Positions 1-9,974 of a stretch of 23,167 bases of DNA are shown in pieces. The notes under the pieces are model-generated. The model made no database searches and was not told where the DNA came from. It worked only from the letters and a program-made list of their open reading frames with translations. This DNA is from Elysia marginata (Eukaryota; Mollusca; Gastropoda; Plakobranchidae), in contig BMAT01013676.1 of the NCBI GenBank assembly GCA_019649035.1, forward strand, positions 15,350 through 38,516, given 5' to 3'. Positions within the stretch are counted from its first letter, which is position 1. Every line of letters begins with the position of its first letter. Both the position numbers and the translations under genes were made by a program.

Positions 1-73
1 ACTACTACTACTACTACTACTACTGCTACTATTACTACTACTACTACACTACTACTTCTACTACTACTACTAT

Positions 74-111
<38 letters not shown>

Positions 112-142
112 TTACTGCTACTGCTGCTGCTGCTACTATTAT
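1..142. repeat. (ACT)n trinucleotide microsatellite
   Basis: Nearly uninterrupted ACT units with ATT and GCT variants, ending in a short CTG/TGC run near 121-136. It continues beyond the left window edge. It lies in the presumed first intron of the peptide gene that follows. Confidence 0.95.
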
Positions 143-357
143 CCACCCCCTATATTCTAACCTCTTTCACTCTGAAATTATCACTTTCACTATAACGAAC
201 TCATAAAAGCACATTCAAGCTGTTAAAAAATCTACTATATATTATTTCACTTAATCTTACAAATAAAGATTTATCATATTACCGCAAAACATATGTTTGC
301 TACAAATATGATACTGTGCATGCTTTTAAAAACTGTTTTTTTCACCTACTCTCACAG

Positions 358-1089
358 GGGCTCAGCCGTCAATCACCTCTAATCCTTGACCCCACGTATG
401 ACCCAACGTATGACCCAACGTATGACCCAACGTATGACCCAACGTATGACCCAACCTATGACCCCACGTTCGACCCTAGGTTCGCCCCCAATTATGACCC
501 AACATTTGACCCCAGGTACATAGCCTTGGGACCTGGTGGTCTCCTCGGGGCACTCTCCAACCCTCTCGTGGGCCCTGGAATTCTGGGAAAAAGGTAAGGT
601 TTAAACTATTGAATGGTTTTCATCAGAAAAGAATGCTCTGCTTTGTCTCTTACTTTGAGAAGTATCCATGAAAATGAGATTAAAGCCAATCTGTAATAAA
701 ATTTTCTAACCTTGTCTTTCTAAAGCTCCGGTACACTTTCCCACGACAAACGAACTTTCTTGAGATGGTTGTCAGCTAATGGTTATAACTTACAGCTTGA
801 TCATTTCTCTTTCGTTATTCTGTTTTCCATCGTACGTCCTGCCTGATTATTCCAAGCTCTAATTTCGTAATTATCTTTCAGTTATATTTCTAATTTGATT
901 TACCATTATTTCTCCATCTCATTTTTCTTATTGCCACCTCAATCTTCTATCTCGACAATTCTACAGATCCGTCGATTCAGAGTAAAGATGGTATCCAAAG
1001 AAAAGTCAACAGGACGCCTACTTAATAAAGATGAAACACCATTACAAACTCAGGATAAACCGCAAGAAATGAACGTGAAACATCAGTAA
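358..1089 (+). CDS. Secreted prepropeptide-like gene with DPTY repeats (partial; exons 2 and 3)
   Basis: Exon 2 is 358-593, after a pyrimidine-rich acceptor ending CTCACAG and before the donor GTAAGG at 594. It starts in phase 0 and ends in phase 2. It reads Gly-Leu-Ser-Arg-Gln, then an 11-unit tetrapeptide array (388-519), then a Gly/Leu-rich stretch ending Gly-Ile-Leu-Gly-Lys-Arg. The final Arg codon is split by the intron. The likely exon 3 is 981-1089: acceptor ATTCAG, Arg restored, then 35 residues beginning VKMVSKEKSTGR and ending VKHQ, with stop at 1087-1089. A poly(A) signal follows at 1123. A competing acceptor 14 nt upstream (AG at 965-966) would give only SVDSE before a stop. Exon 1 (signal peptide) is not in the window; the 5' reading upstream of 358 is intron. 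The exon start, phases and Lys-Arg end match the complete gene at 15768-20347, so the two are probably paralogues. The product is inferred to be secreted and cleaved after Lys-Arg; its function is unknown. Confidence 0.6.
388..519 (+). repeat. 12-bp coding minisatellite (DPTY tetrapeptide array)
   Basis: Eleven in-frame 12-bp units of the GACCCAACGTAT type. The first six encode DPTY almost without nucleotide change. The last five have diverged to DPTF, DPRF, APNY, DPTF and DPRY. The near-identical 5' units indicate recent expansion by slippage or unequal exchange, while the 3' units look older. Confidence 0.95.
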
Positions 1090-1122
1090 CGTGAGCAACG
1101 TAAAATTTTCTATTTTTTGTGA

Positions 1123-1156
1123 AATAAAACAAAGATATGTGATTAAAAATAATAAA
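1123..1156 (+). terminator. Poly(A) signals of the upstream peptide gene
   Basis: AATAAA occurs at 1123-1128, 34 nt after the stop, and again at 1151-1156. A T/G-containing stretch follows (1158-1200). This supports 981-1089 as a terminal exon. Confidence 0.5.
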
Positions 1157-2640
1157 GATGTCTTCGTGCACACACCTCGTGGTAACATTTCTTGTTTGTC
1201 CCATAAAAAGATAAAATAGCCACTTGAAGGGCTGTTATGTCCAGTGTCGTCTTTAAAGGTCTTCTCAGATCTTGCGTGTTTGAGTTTTTGATAATATTGG
1301 TTTTCTAGCAATGGAAGACATATTGACTAAACTTATTGCTCTTTTTCTATAATGTTATCGTTTGAATGTAGAGACATTGACAGAACCAGAACACAAGTAT
1401 TAGATCTGAACGATAGGTAGCATCCGAAATTTACTTGGCATTTAAAGCATGAAAATTTCATAAATTTCATATAGAAAACGTTGGTTTTTTTCGACGGTAA
1501 ACATTGTGTATGTAATTTAAAAAAGGTGCTATGGTAGCACTCAGATTTCCCTTACATGTAACCTCAGAAACGAACCATTCTGCTTGCCTTGTTTTGGCAT
1601 CTTTGTAATTCATCGAGTTTGCCATTCTAGAAATAGTCAAGTTCGGAGAAAATTAAGGCTGCTAGTGTAAGCGTGTCTTGATGTTCGACGGAGGTAATTT
1701 GCCGTAGCCCATAGTCTGGATAAAGCCCGTGACCCGTTCCCTTTCGGAAGACCCCGGGCCGTCTCTTATCCCGTAATCTCTTTTTGCTTTCACATGGCGC
1801 GTGCCCGTAAGGTAGAATATTTTTTCAATGTCCGGCTAAGAGATGATCTACAGTGTCACGTGCGGGGTACGCGCCATGTGGATCGGTCTTAATTCTTGAT
1901 ACACCATCTTGCAATGATGGTGAACAAGACTGCGACTCAGATAAACTCAGACGAAGAAAACACACCAGGAATTTCAACCTTCCATTTAAAAGGCACAGAA
2001 TCATGTTCAACATGAGTTCTAAAACTTTGTCTTTCAGTTAAAGGTTTTACGCCAACTCACCTGTACTAAGCTGGCGCTGTTTTACAGCCACTCATTTTTT
2101 ACATTATGACTCCATGTCTCCAATAGTTTAGACAGCCCTAAAGCTGAAAAACTGATTTTTAAATCTGTGTACCATCAGCATACCCGCAATAGTTTAATTT
2201 ATAACTGACTATGGCTGAACTAAGGAGCTTTGAAAGTAATCCGAAATTGTTTCTATATAGAGCCTTGAGGAATTCAGTTTAAAACAATAAAACATTTTGT
2301 GATGACAAAAAAATGAAGGAAAAAAGAGCACTAAGAGCGTTTTCTGTGATAAGAAACCAAACCATATCTCGAAAATTCCAGATATAGCACAGTGGTTAAA
2401 AAACCTATTTAAAGGTACAGTTTTGATCGAATGTGTAGTCAAAACTCTGAGATACAGATTACAAATGTTCATCTATTTAATAGTTCATGGAACGCCCAAC
2501 ACAATTTTTTTCTTTAGTTTTTCTCTCTGAATACATCTTACGCCGAACATTATTAACGCGTCCGAGTGTGCGGGATGCAGGCTTGTTCTTTATAAAAATG
2601 ATAGTGCTTGTAGCTTTTTTTAACTGTTATATTTCCGTCA
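1157..2640. other. Intergenic, no recognisable gene
   Basis: Short open frames here have no coding character that I can recognise. A more CpG-rich patch at about 1680-1900 contains a small inverted repeat (1791-1880). The rest is AT-rich unique-looking sequence. Confidence 0.6.
1791..1880. repeat. Short inverted repeat in a CpG-rich patch
   Basis: CACATGGCGCGT at 1791-1802 is the exact reverse complement of ACGCGCCATGTG at 1869-1880, with a 66-nt spacer. It may be the remnant of a transposon end. No element was identified. Confidence 0.6.
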
Positions 2641-2707
2641 GTGAGAGAAAGGGAGATAGAGAAAAGACAGAGAGAGAAAGAGAGAGAGAAAGAGAGAGGG
2701 AGAAAGA

Positions 2708-2739
<32 letters not shown>

Positions 2740-2760
2740 ATGAAAGAGAGACAGACAAAA
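2641..2760. repeat. (GA)n / (GAAA)n microsatellite
   Basis: Imperfect GAGA and GAAAGAGA purine run. The open frames through it on both strands (Arg/Glu-rich or Ser/Leu-rich) are artefacts of the repeat. Confidence 0.95.
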
Positions 2761-2948
2761 GGTAATACATGTAATTAAAATCGATTTGAAGTGTTGACAC
2801 CTTGGAGGAAAGATACGAGGAGGCGATGTAAGGTCACGTGACTGAAGCCAGCCTCCTGCCGCCATTATGATCAGCCCAAGAACTAGGCCTAATCGCGGAA
2901 GAGAACCCATCCTAAGCATTGGACTTGAGTAGTTTCTAGACCTAGATC

Positions 2949-3086
2949 ACTATTATTTTTAATTGGGAATGAGAATAGAGCACCAACTTATCGTTCTTGC
3001 CCGCAAGCAATTGACTTCAAAGAGGGAGCTTGCCAACAAGAACGATAATTTGCGCTCTATTCTCATTCCCAATTAAAAATAATAGT
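2949..3086. repeat. Foldback (long inverted repeat) abutting the THAP reading frame
   Basis: The first 33 bp (2949-2981) are the exact reverse complement of 3054-3086. Pairing continues with small gaps through TTATCGTTCTTG (2988-2999) with CAAGAACGATAA (3037-3048), and GCAAGC (3003-3008) with GCTTGC (3028-3033). The loop is about 19 nt. The right arm ends 7 nt before the first recognisable THAP codon, so it probably belongs to the 5' leader of that transposon, duplicated in inverted orientation, or to a nested foldback element. Confidence 0.9.
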
Positions 3087-3093
3087 AAAAATA

Positions 3094-3498
3094 CCTAGTT
3101 GTTCAGCTTTTGGTTGTACAAATCGAACAGAGCGTGACCGAGCAAAGGGAATCACCTTTCACGTGTAAGTAAATATGCTTTTAGTATTTTGGATATAATT
3201 ATAAATTGCCTAGTTTCACAAAGCTATTTTAGTAACGCGCACTTGTTTTGAAGTGGTCACCACCTTGTTAAAGCTTAGGATGCATCAATGCCTTGGCACT
3301 ACTATTTGCAGATTTTGGTGCGCATTGAAAAAAGGTTACAAGGACAACACGAAAAAGCGAGTTATGATTTTTAAGTTTTATTATGAAACAAGGCAATACA
3401 TAAATATACAGTTGTAATAATTTTAACATGATTAAATCTAATCTCAACATTTTAAGACCAGTTCAACTGTTTAGGCTGTGCGTGTCATGTAGAGAGAG

Positions 3499-3529
<31 letters not shown>

Positions 3530-5576
3530 GAGATAGGTAGAGAGAGAGATAGAGAGCGAGAGAGAAGAAAAGAGAGAGAGAAAGGAAGAGGGCGAGAGAG
3601 GAGAAGAGAGAGAAAGGGTGAGAGAGAAAAAAGATAGAGAGAGAGGAAGAGATTGAGAGAGAGAGAGAGAGAGTGCTTGTAACTCAATACCATTGTATGT
3701 TTCTAAGCTTTCCAAAAGAAGAAACGCGCCGTCAACTATGGATTCAAGCCACAAGGCGTGCAAACTTTACACCCTCAAAATACGCCACATTGTGTTCAAA
3801 ACACTTCAGAGAAGAAGATATGGACAGGACCTCTCAATGCTGTGTTCGTCTTAAAGAAGATGCTGTACCAAGCGTGTTTGATGCTTTCCCCTCATATTTG
3901 AAGACTGTAAAGGCTAACCAAAAAGCTCCCAAAACAGAGCTTCCACATCAGCACAACAAGAACAACAGAACACCGTCCAAGTAGCCAAAGTAATCCCCGT
4001 AGATCATTCTTACACATTACCTTCAGGGCATTTATCTCCACCTCCTCAACTCCCATCACCTGAAGCTCAACCTGTCCCTCAGTCAAACTCAAACCCATCT
4101 CAACTGGACTCACCAGAAAAGGCTAGCTTGAAACGAAAACTGGAAGAAACTAATTCCAAGTTAAGCCAGTCAAAGAAGAAAATTAAAACTCTTCAGCAAA
4201 CTAAGAGACGTCTACTTAAAAGAGAGGAAAAGTTGACATCCATCATCGCCAATCTAAGAAGTAAGAACGTACTTAGCACTAATAGTCTAAGCGTTCTAGA
4301 AACATGTGGCAGTGGAATCGGCGACCTGTTAAAACGCTGTGAAGCCAAATCAAAAAGAAAGGGACAGCCTGCAAAGTATTCTCCCGAGCTAAGAAGCTTT
4401 GCTTTGACTCTTCACTTCTATTCACCAAAGGCATATGCATATGTCCGCAAAGCGTTTGACACATGTCTTCCTCATCCTCGGACCCTAAAAAATTGTATGA
4501 GACAGTGGAAAATGGTCCTGCCTTCAATGCAGCGTCTTTTCAACTTCTTCAATCGAGAGTTGAAGCTCTACAGAGAAAAGGAAAAGTTGCCTCATGTGCG
4601 TTGATCATGGATGAAATGGCGATAAGACAGGAAGACTGGATTCATTGGATTTTTACTTTGTATAGAGAGCGTTTTATCTTTGTACAACTCACTTGTTTCA
4701 AAGAATATTTTGAGTTTCCTGTGCATGTACAAAATGATTCAAGACCACATAGAGCTTTTTTTTGGTCGGGTTCGGAGCATGGGAGGATGCAACAACAACC
4801 CCACAGTTAAGCAGTTTAAAAGTGCTTTCAAAAGATTACTTGTGCACAATGACATACAACATGTTGAAGAAGGTAATTGTTTGCCCCTGGAATCCGTCCG
4901 AGTATTGACAGTGTCTAGCTCTGGAACAAAGCTACATGATGAGGTGCCTTCCGTTCAAGTGATTAATGCATCTGATGACAGGAGCAGGTTGAGGGATGTC
5001 GATGACTCCCAATTTGAGGATGAAGAATTCCTCTACACTCCCTGTCACACACATTTGTCAATGTGCTCGGAGAAGATTGTGGTGTATATTGCAGGTTTTG
5101 TGGCTTTTCGACTGAAGAAAACTCTGAAGTGCGAAATCTGCATCTGTGCATTATTTGCTGACGTTATTTCCAAGGCGCACCTGCTAATTATCCTATACAG
5201 TCGGGGAGGACTGACTGTGCCTTCGAAAGGTGTAATTGACATTTGTTTGGTTGGTGAAAAATATTTCCGACGCAATGTTTTATCTAATACCGAAACTTCA
5301 GAGACACTATCAAACGTGAAATGTCATAAAATCGTAATCTCAGTTCTCAAGTCATTCTTGAACAAACCAGTTTTTGATTCTATCAAAGAACACATGGCCG
5401 ACCATGCAACTGTAAATAACCATCTCGTCTTGCTTATCAAAGCGGTTGCTGAGAAGTATTTACAAGTGAGGTATCACTATGCAGGCAAACACTACACTGC
5501 AAACTTGCAGAGAAAAATAAAATCGACAACTGGCAGCAGACAAGTCATGAACAAACGGTTTATCGAAGCCTCATGA
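3094..5576 (+). pseudogene. THAP-domain P-element-like transposase (THAP9 type), broken
   Basis: Exon 1 (3094-3164, donor GTAAGT) carries the first two zinc ligands, Cys at 3100 and 3115. Exon 2 starts at 3708 after TTCTAAG in matching phase. It carries the Phe-Pro pair, the Trp, the Cys-x2-His ligands (3793, 3802) and the AVPSVF motif (3862-3879), completing a C2CH THAP DNA-binding domain. A Lys/Leu-rich coiled coil follows (about 4128-4260), then the P-element core with an acidic Asp in DEMA (4610). The C-terminal DHIELFF block (4743-4763) holds the presumed catalytic Glu (4752), and the frame ends at 5576. Breaks: the expected start ATG is ATA (3091); frame changes near 3950-3984, 4550-4604 and 4640-4690; and the region between DEMA and DHIELFF is only about 130 bp. 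Hundreds of residues, including the GTP-binding insertion and the second catalytic Asp known in the P-element family, are therefore missing. This is a dead DNA transposon relic. Confidence 0.9.
3491..3674. repeat. (GATA)n / (GA)n microsatellite in the THAP intron
   Basis: GATA units (about 3501-3530) flow into imperfect GAGA. The run lies wholly within the 3165-3707 intron of the transposase relic and ends about 30 nt before the acceptor. Confidence 0.95.
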
Positions 5577-5690
5577 TATGCCTAAGTGGTGTCATAATTT
5601 CATGGAACCATCGTAACAAAGAAGGATAACATCTTCATTAAACCAGCAACAGCTACGGTTTTCTTTTAATTCTTCGACATGCGATATTTT

Positions 5691-5895
5691 AGATAGGTCA
5701 GTAAAGTCCTAATATTCAAGTAAATTTCTTAGAATAGATAAAAATGTCATAATATAAAAGTATGATCAATCTTAGAATCGGTAAGTAAAGTCATGATATA
5801 AAAGTATGATCTATATTAGAATATGTAAATAAAGTCATAGTATAAAAGTATGATCTTTCTTAAAATAGCTAAGTAAACTCATGATATAAAAGTAT
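5691..5895. repeat. 44-bp tandem repeat, about 4.5 copies
   Basis: Units containing AAGTAAAGTCATGATATAAA and then AGTATGATC recur with starts near 5693, 5737, 5781, 5825 and 5869, a 44-bp period. The array begins about 115 bp after the transposase stop. It may be a subterminal array of the P-like element or an independent minisatellite. Confidence 0.85.
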
Positions 5896-6710
5896 ACTCT
5901 TTTGCAGAAAGAACAGCATCACTTCATACTATGTCAACCTCAATAGGGTTTTTGTTGTTTTTTTCTATTCACCAGGTGTTGTCTGTTTCAATAAGACCAG
6001 TTCTTCTGACGCTGGATCTCTTTAGCTGAATTAGTTTTGAGGACTCCGATACATCTGGCTTTGAACGAGAATTGAATGGTTAATGCTAACTTTTTTCGGG
6101 AGAGGGGGGTACGTTTACTACTTAAACTCTATAGAAATTAGTTTTAGTTTTATTTATATACATCAGTGTCATCCTGCATTGCTGGCCTAGAAATTACATT
6201 TTTAAGATTATTTAAATCAAATACATGACTATAAAAATTGCATATAAAATTACACATTAAATGCATTTACATTTTTTACTTGTTTTTTTTTAAATACTTT
6301 TTTATTAGATGAAAAGAATCATTTCCATTATAATTTTAACCTAAATGAAAAAAATTCCTATACTAGTTAGGGTGAGCATTCTGTTCCTGTTCCCCCTACC
6401 ATGACTGATCTACTTACTTCTAGATGCCACTGATATAATCATAAAGCCGTGATATCTAGTGTTATCTTGACATACTATAAAATGAAACACGTCTCGTCAG
6501 ATCCGGTTGTACTTTACAGAATTAATAATTACTTTCACCATTTTACCCTCTTCCCTTCAGTTTTTTAATTGAAATTCAATTTTTTAAAAATATAAAACAT
6601 TTTGATTTTTGATATTTTTAACCCACAACACCACGTCTTGGAGAGCTGGCGAAATCCTTAAGGTTTTGTCAAATCTGGACTTTGGACCATGAAGTTCTTG
6701 ACTGGATAAG
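5896..6710. other. AT-rich noncoding stretch between transposon relics
   Basis: No gene recognised. Near 6030-6076 a short frame reads EDSDTSGFERELNG before a stop, without support. The right terminus of the P-like element was looked for here and not found by eye. Confidence 0.5.
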
Positions 6711-6745
6711 TACGAGGGTGGGCTGATAATTAATGCACTTTCCTT
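6711..6745 (+). mobile_element. Possible mariner terminal-repeat relic
   Basis: TACGAGGGTGG at 6711-6721, followed by an AAT-rich segment with TAATG, matches the start of the mariner-like end at 22958 (TACGAGGGTGG, then TAAGTAATG). No matching right terminus is visible before the copia sequence resumes near 6824. It may be a one-ended fragment inserted into, or at the truncation point of, the copia element. Confidence 0.4.
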
Positions 6746-6823
6746 CTTAACTTTTTTATTTTTACAGGTACACAAATATCCTCTACCTTGTAACATTAAA
6801 GATTGACTGTCACTACAGGGCGT

Positions 6824-9400
6824 CACCAACGGAATGAACATTTCTGACATAGAGTCTAAGAAAGTCTTTGACTGTGAAATTTGTGTTTTAGGAAAAATGA
6901 CAAATTGTGTAAACAAGACACCTAGGCAGAAAGCAACTGAGGCTCTGTAGACCCAGTAGGATATGATGGCTTTAGATATGCACTTACCTTTGTAGACGAC
7001 TTTACTGGCCTAGCTTGTGTTTACTTACTAAAGAATAAGTCTGATGGCATTACTGGTTTTAGAGCTTACTTGAGTGATATGGCGCCTTGTGGGCAGGTAA
7101 AAGCTATAAGATCTGATTTTGGAGGAGAGTTTGAATCCAAGGAATTCAATAAAACGTGTTTACAAAACAAGATAGCCCATGGAAGAAGTGCCCTCCATAG
7201 TCCGCACCAGAACGGCACTGCAGAACGCAGTTGGAGGACACTATTTGAAAAAAGTCGATGTTTATTGATTGGTTCAAAGTTAGATAAAACTCTTTGGCCA
7301 TATGCCTTGATACGCTCTTCATGCATAAGAAATAGGTGCTTTAATCCTAGATTATCGATGACTCGTCTTTAAGCCATGACTGACAAGAAACCAAATCTTA
7401 TGAAAATGCATACTTTTGACAAAGTCTGTCATGCAATCATTCAAAACCCTCAGGAACTGTCAGAGAGGGCTCAAAGAGGAATATACGTTGGTTATGATAA
7501 ATATAGCTCTGCATATTTAGTATAATTTCCTGAAAATGGAAATGTAAAAAGGGTAAGAAATGTTAAATTCATTAATGTTCAAACTGAGGTTGAGAATGGT
7601 AACAAAATCAATGATGATGAAAACTGTTGAGGAACAAGATTTTCTCTACCCCAGATGTAGACAAAATGCTGGTCGAAATCAAAGTGAGCCCTATACTGAT
7701 AATAATGAAACAACTACTACAGAAGATGAAAACATTGCCAAATCCGAATGCGAGAAGCACTAGAGAGAAAACAAAACCTAAATATCTAGATGATTATGTC
7801 ACTGGTAGTGATTCTGATGAAAATGAATGTTACGCAATGCACAATATTATCCATTATAGTTACACTTACAGTGCTTCTCCATCCACAGTGCCATCTACAT
7901 ATTCTGAGGCTATGTCAAGCACAGAAGCCCAAATGTGGCAGAATGCTATGAAAGATGAAATAAAAGCGCTTGAGCTAAATGAAACCATTGAATTAGTAAC
8001 CCTACCTGAAAATAGGAAAACAATCGGTGGTAAATGGGTCTATACCATTAAAACTGATAAATATGAAACGAATATTTTCAATGCAAGATATGTAGCCAAA
8101 GGCTATAGTCAGGTTAAAGGTGAATATTACAATGACACATTCTCACCAACTCCTAACTTGACATACATAAGGGTACTTATGCAGCTTGCAGCTCAAAACA
8201 ACCTATTTTTAAATCAGATGGATGTAAAAGCAGCCTACCTAAATTGACTGAGATCTATTTAGATCAGCCTGAAGGATTCGAACTTAAAGGCAAAGATGGT
8301 AAAACGCTGGTGCATAAGCTAAACATATCTCTGCATGGTCTCAAGCAATCAGGTCGCAATTGGAACAATTTGTTACATGAATATTTGGTTAAAAATGATT
8401 TTGTGCAAAATGAATCTGATCATTGTGTCTACAGAAGATCTAATGATGCTGAAACCGTGATTATTGATGTGTGGGTAGACGATGTTATCATTGCTGCCAA
8501 CAATGAGGACACCATGAACAAAACAAAGAAAATCTTAACTGATAGATTTAAGATGAAGGATAATTGGGAAATTGTGTTATTTCCTGGGTATCCAATTTGA
8601 ACAAAGTGTTTAGATGAACCAGAGAAGATATATCCAAAAACTTCTTGACATATTAAAAATGACAAATTGTAAACCTAGAATTACCCCATCAGAGAACAAA
8701 TTTGACTTTTCTACTGGTAGTGATTTGTTTGACAAAAGAAAGTATAGGGAAGCTGTACGAAGCTTGATCTACCTAATGATATTTACAAGACCAGACATTT
8801 GCTGGATTGTTACTAAGTTGTCTCAATATCTTTCTAGGCCTCTATTAAACCACTGGGTGGCAGCAAAGCATGTATTAAGATACCTGAAAGGTACCATTGA
8901 AAATGAAATTATTCACACCAAGAGCCCAGATGGACTTTCTCTAATTGGTTACAGCGATGCTGATTGGGCTTCGAACCCTGAAGACAGAAACAGTATCTCA
9001 GGTTACTGTTTTGGCTCAACTAAACATGGGCCAATGATATCATGGAGATCTAAGAAACAGCAAAGTATTGCTTATGAGGCCGAGTATATTGCTGTTTTAG
9101 CCTCTTCAGTACAGGAAAGCATTTACCTCAAACAAATGTTGAGTAAGATTGACAATAACTTTCAGCCAGGGCCTACTTTGATCTATGAAGATAACCAAGG
9201 TGCTATCGCCTTTGCTAGCAACCCCGTAAATAGACAAAGAAGCAAACATATTAATATAAGATATCATTTCATCCGCTCTGTGTTGAAAATGGACAGATAA
9301 CTTAACAATACTGCCCTAGTTCAGAAATGCTTGCTAATATCATAACTAAACCTTGTACGAGATTTCAGTTACAAAAATTCAAAACTTTGATTTTTGGCTA
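6824..9400 (+). pseudogene. pol: Copia pol polyprotein remnant (integrase, RT, RNase H)
   Basis: Integrase catalytic Asp (6950), Asp (7115) and Glu (7223) codons are all visible, in the usual DxxG and HQNGTAE contexts. The reverse-transcriptase region (about 7890-8600) has the first catalytic Asp in MDVKAAYL (8221). Its active-site motif is WVDD (8472-8483) where the copia family usually has YVDD. RNase H (about 8900-9300) has the YSDADW motif (8950-8967) and a later ENDQG-like acidic site read as YEDNQGA. Breaks include a frame change between 6884 and 6950, a stop at 7370, open-frame loss through 7372-7626, a 1-base shift near 8241, a shift plus stop at 8595-8613, and a stop at 9298. The gene cannot make an intact polyprotein. 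Confidence 0.92.
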
Positions 9401-9965
9401 GACAACTGATGATAAAGATTGATTTCAGATTTTTGATTGTTTATCAATCTTAATACAGTTCTTTTATGCACATTCTGTTTTGTTTACATTTTCAGATATT
9501 TTCTGTATCATTGATTGTTCTTCTAGTTCAAGAGTTGTTATTTACTCTAATAAATTAAGTTCATTCATTGAACCTATCATCTCCACTTACCAATTCACTG
9601 GAAATTAAATGAAAGTGAAGTATTCAAAGTGAAAAATTAAAGAAATGTTTTTCTTATGAATTAATGAAATCCAAGGTCAGTAGAACTATTAACTTAGATA
9701 ACTAAACCAACATTTCTTCTAGTGTGGCATGAAATGAAATGGATAGGACTACATGTTTATAAACAGCCCAGTATTTAAAATCACTGCTTAAATTTCATAC
9801 ATTAGTCGTTCTAATGTTTACCTATTCAACTTTAAAGCTTGAAGTGTAATACTGTAAAACTACGATTTATTGGAAAAATGATTAATCCTCTTTTATTTTG
9901 GTCATCAAAATTTTGAATGTGTATTGTTCATTTATTAAAATCTTCATGTTAGAATTATTGCGATC

Positions 9966-9974
9966 AAGCGGGGG
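9966..9974 (+). other. Copia polypurine tract
   Basis: AAGCGGGGG lies immediately before TGTTG, the expected plus-strand primer position adjacent to the 3' LTR of a copia element. Confidence 0.7.

Noticed and set aside
1..142. CRISPR-like array
   Set aside because: Simple trinucleotide microsatellite with no spacers, in a eukaryotic context.
2487..2919. Arg/Glu-rich and Ser/Leu-rich open frames on both strands
   Set aside because: Products of the GA microsatellite; open reading through such repeats is expected.
3463..3763. Ser/Leu-rich antisense frames
   Set aside because: Created by the GATA/GA repeat in the transposase intron.
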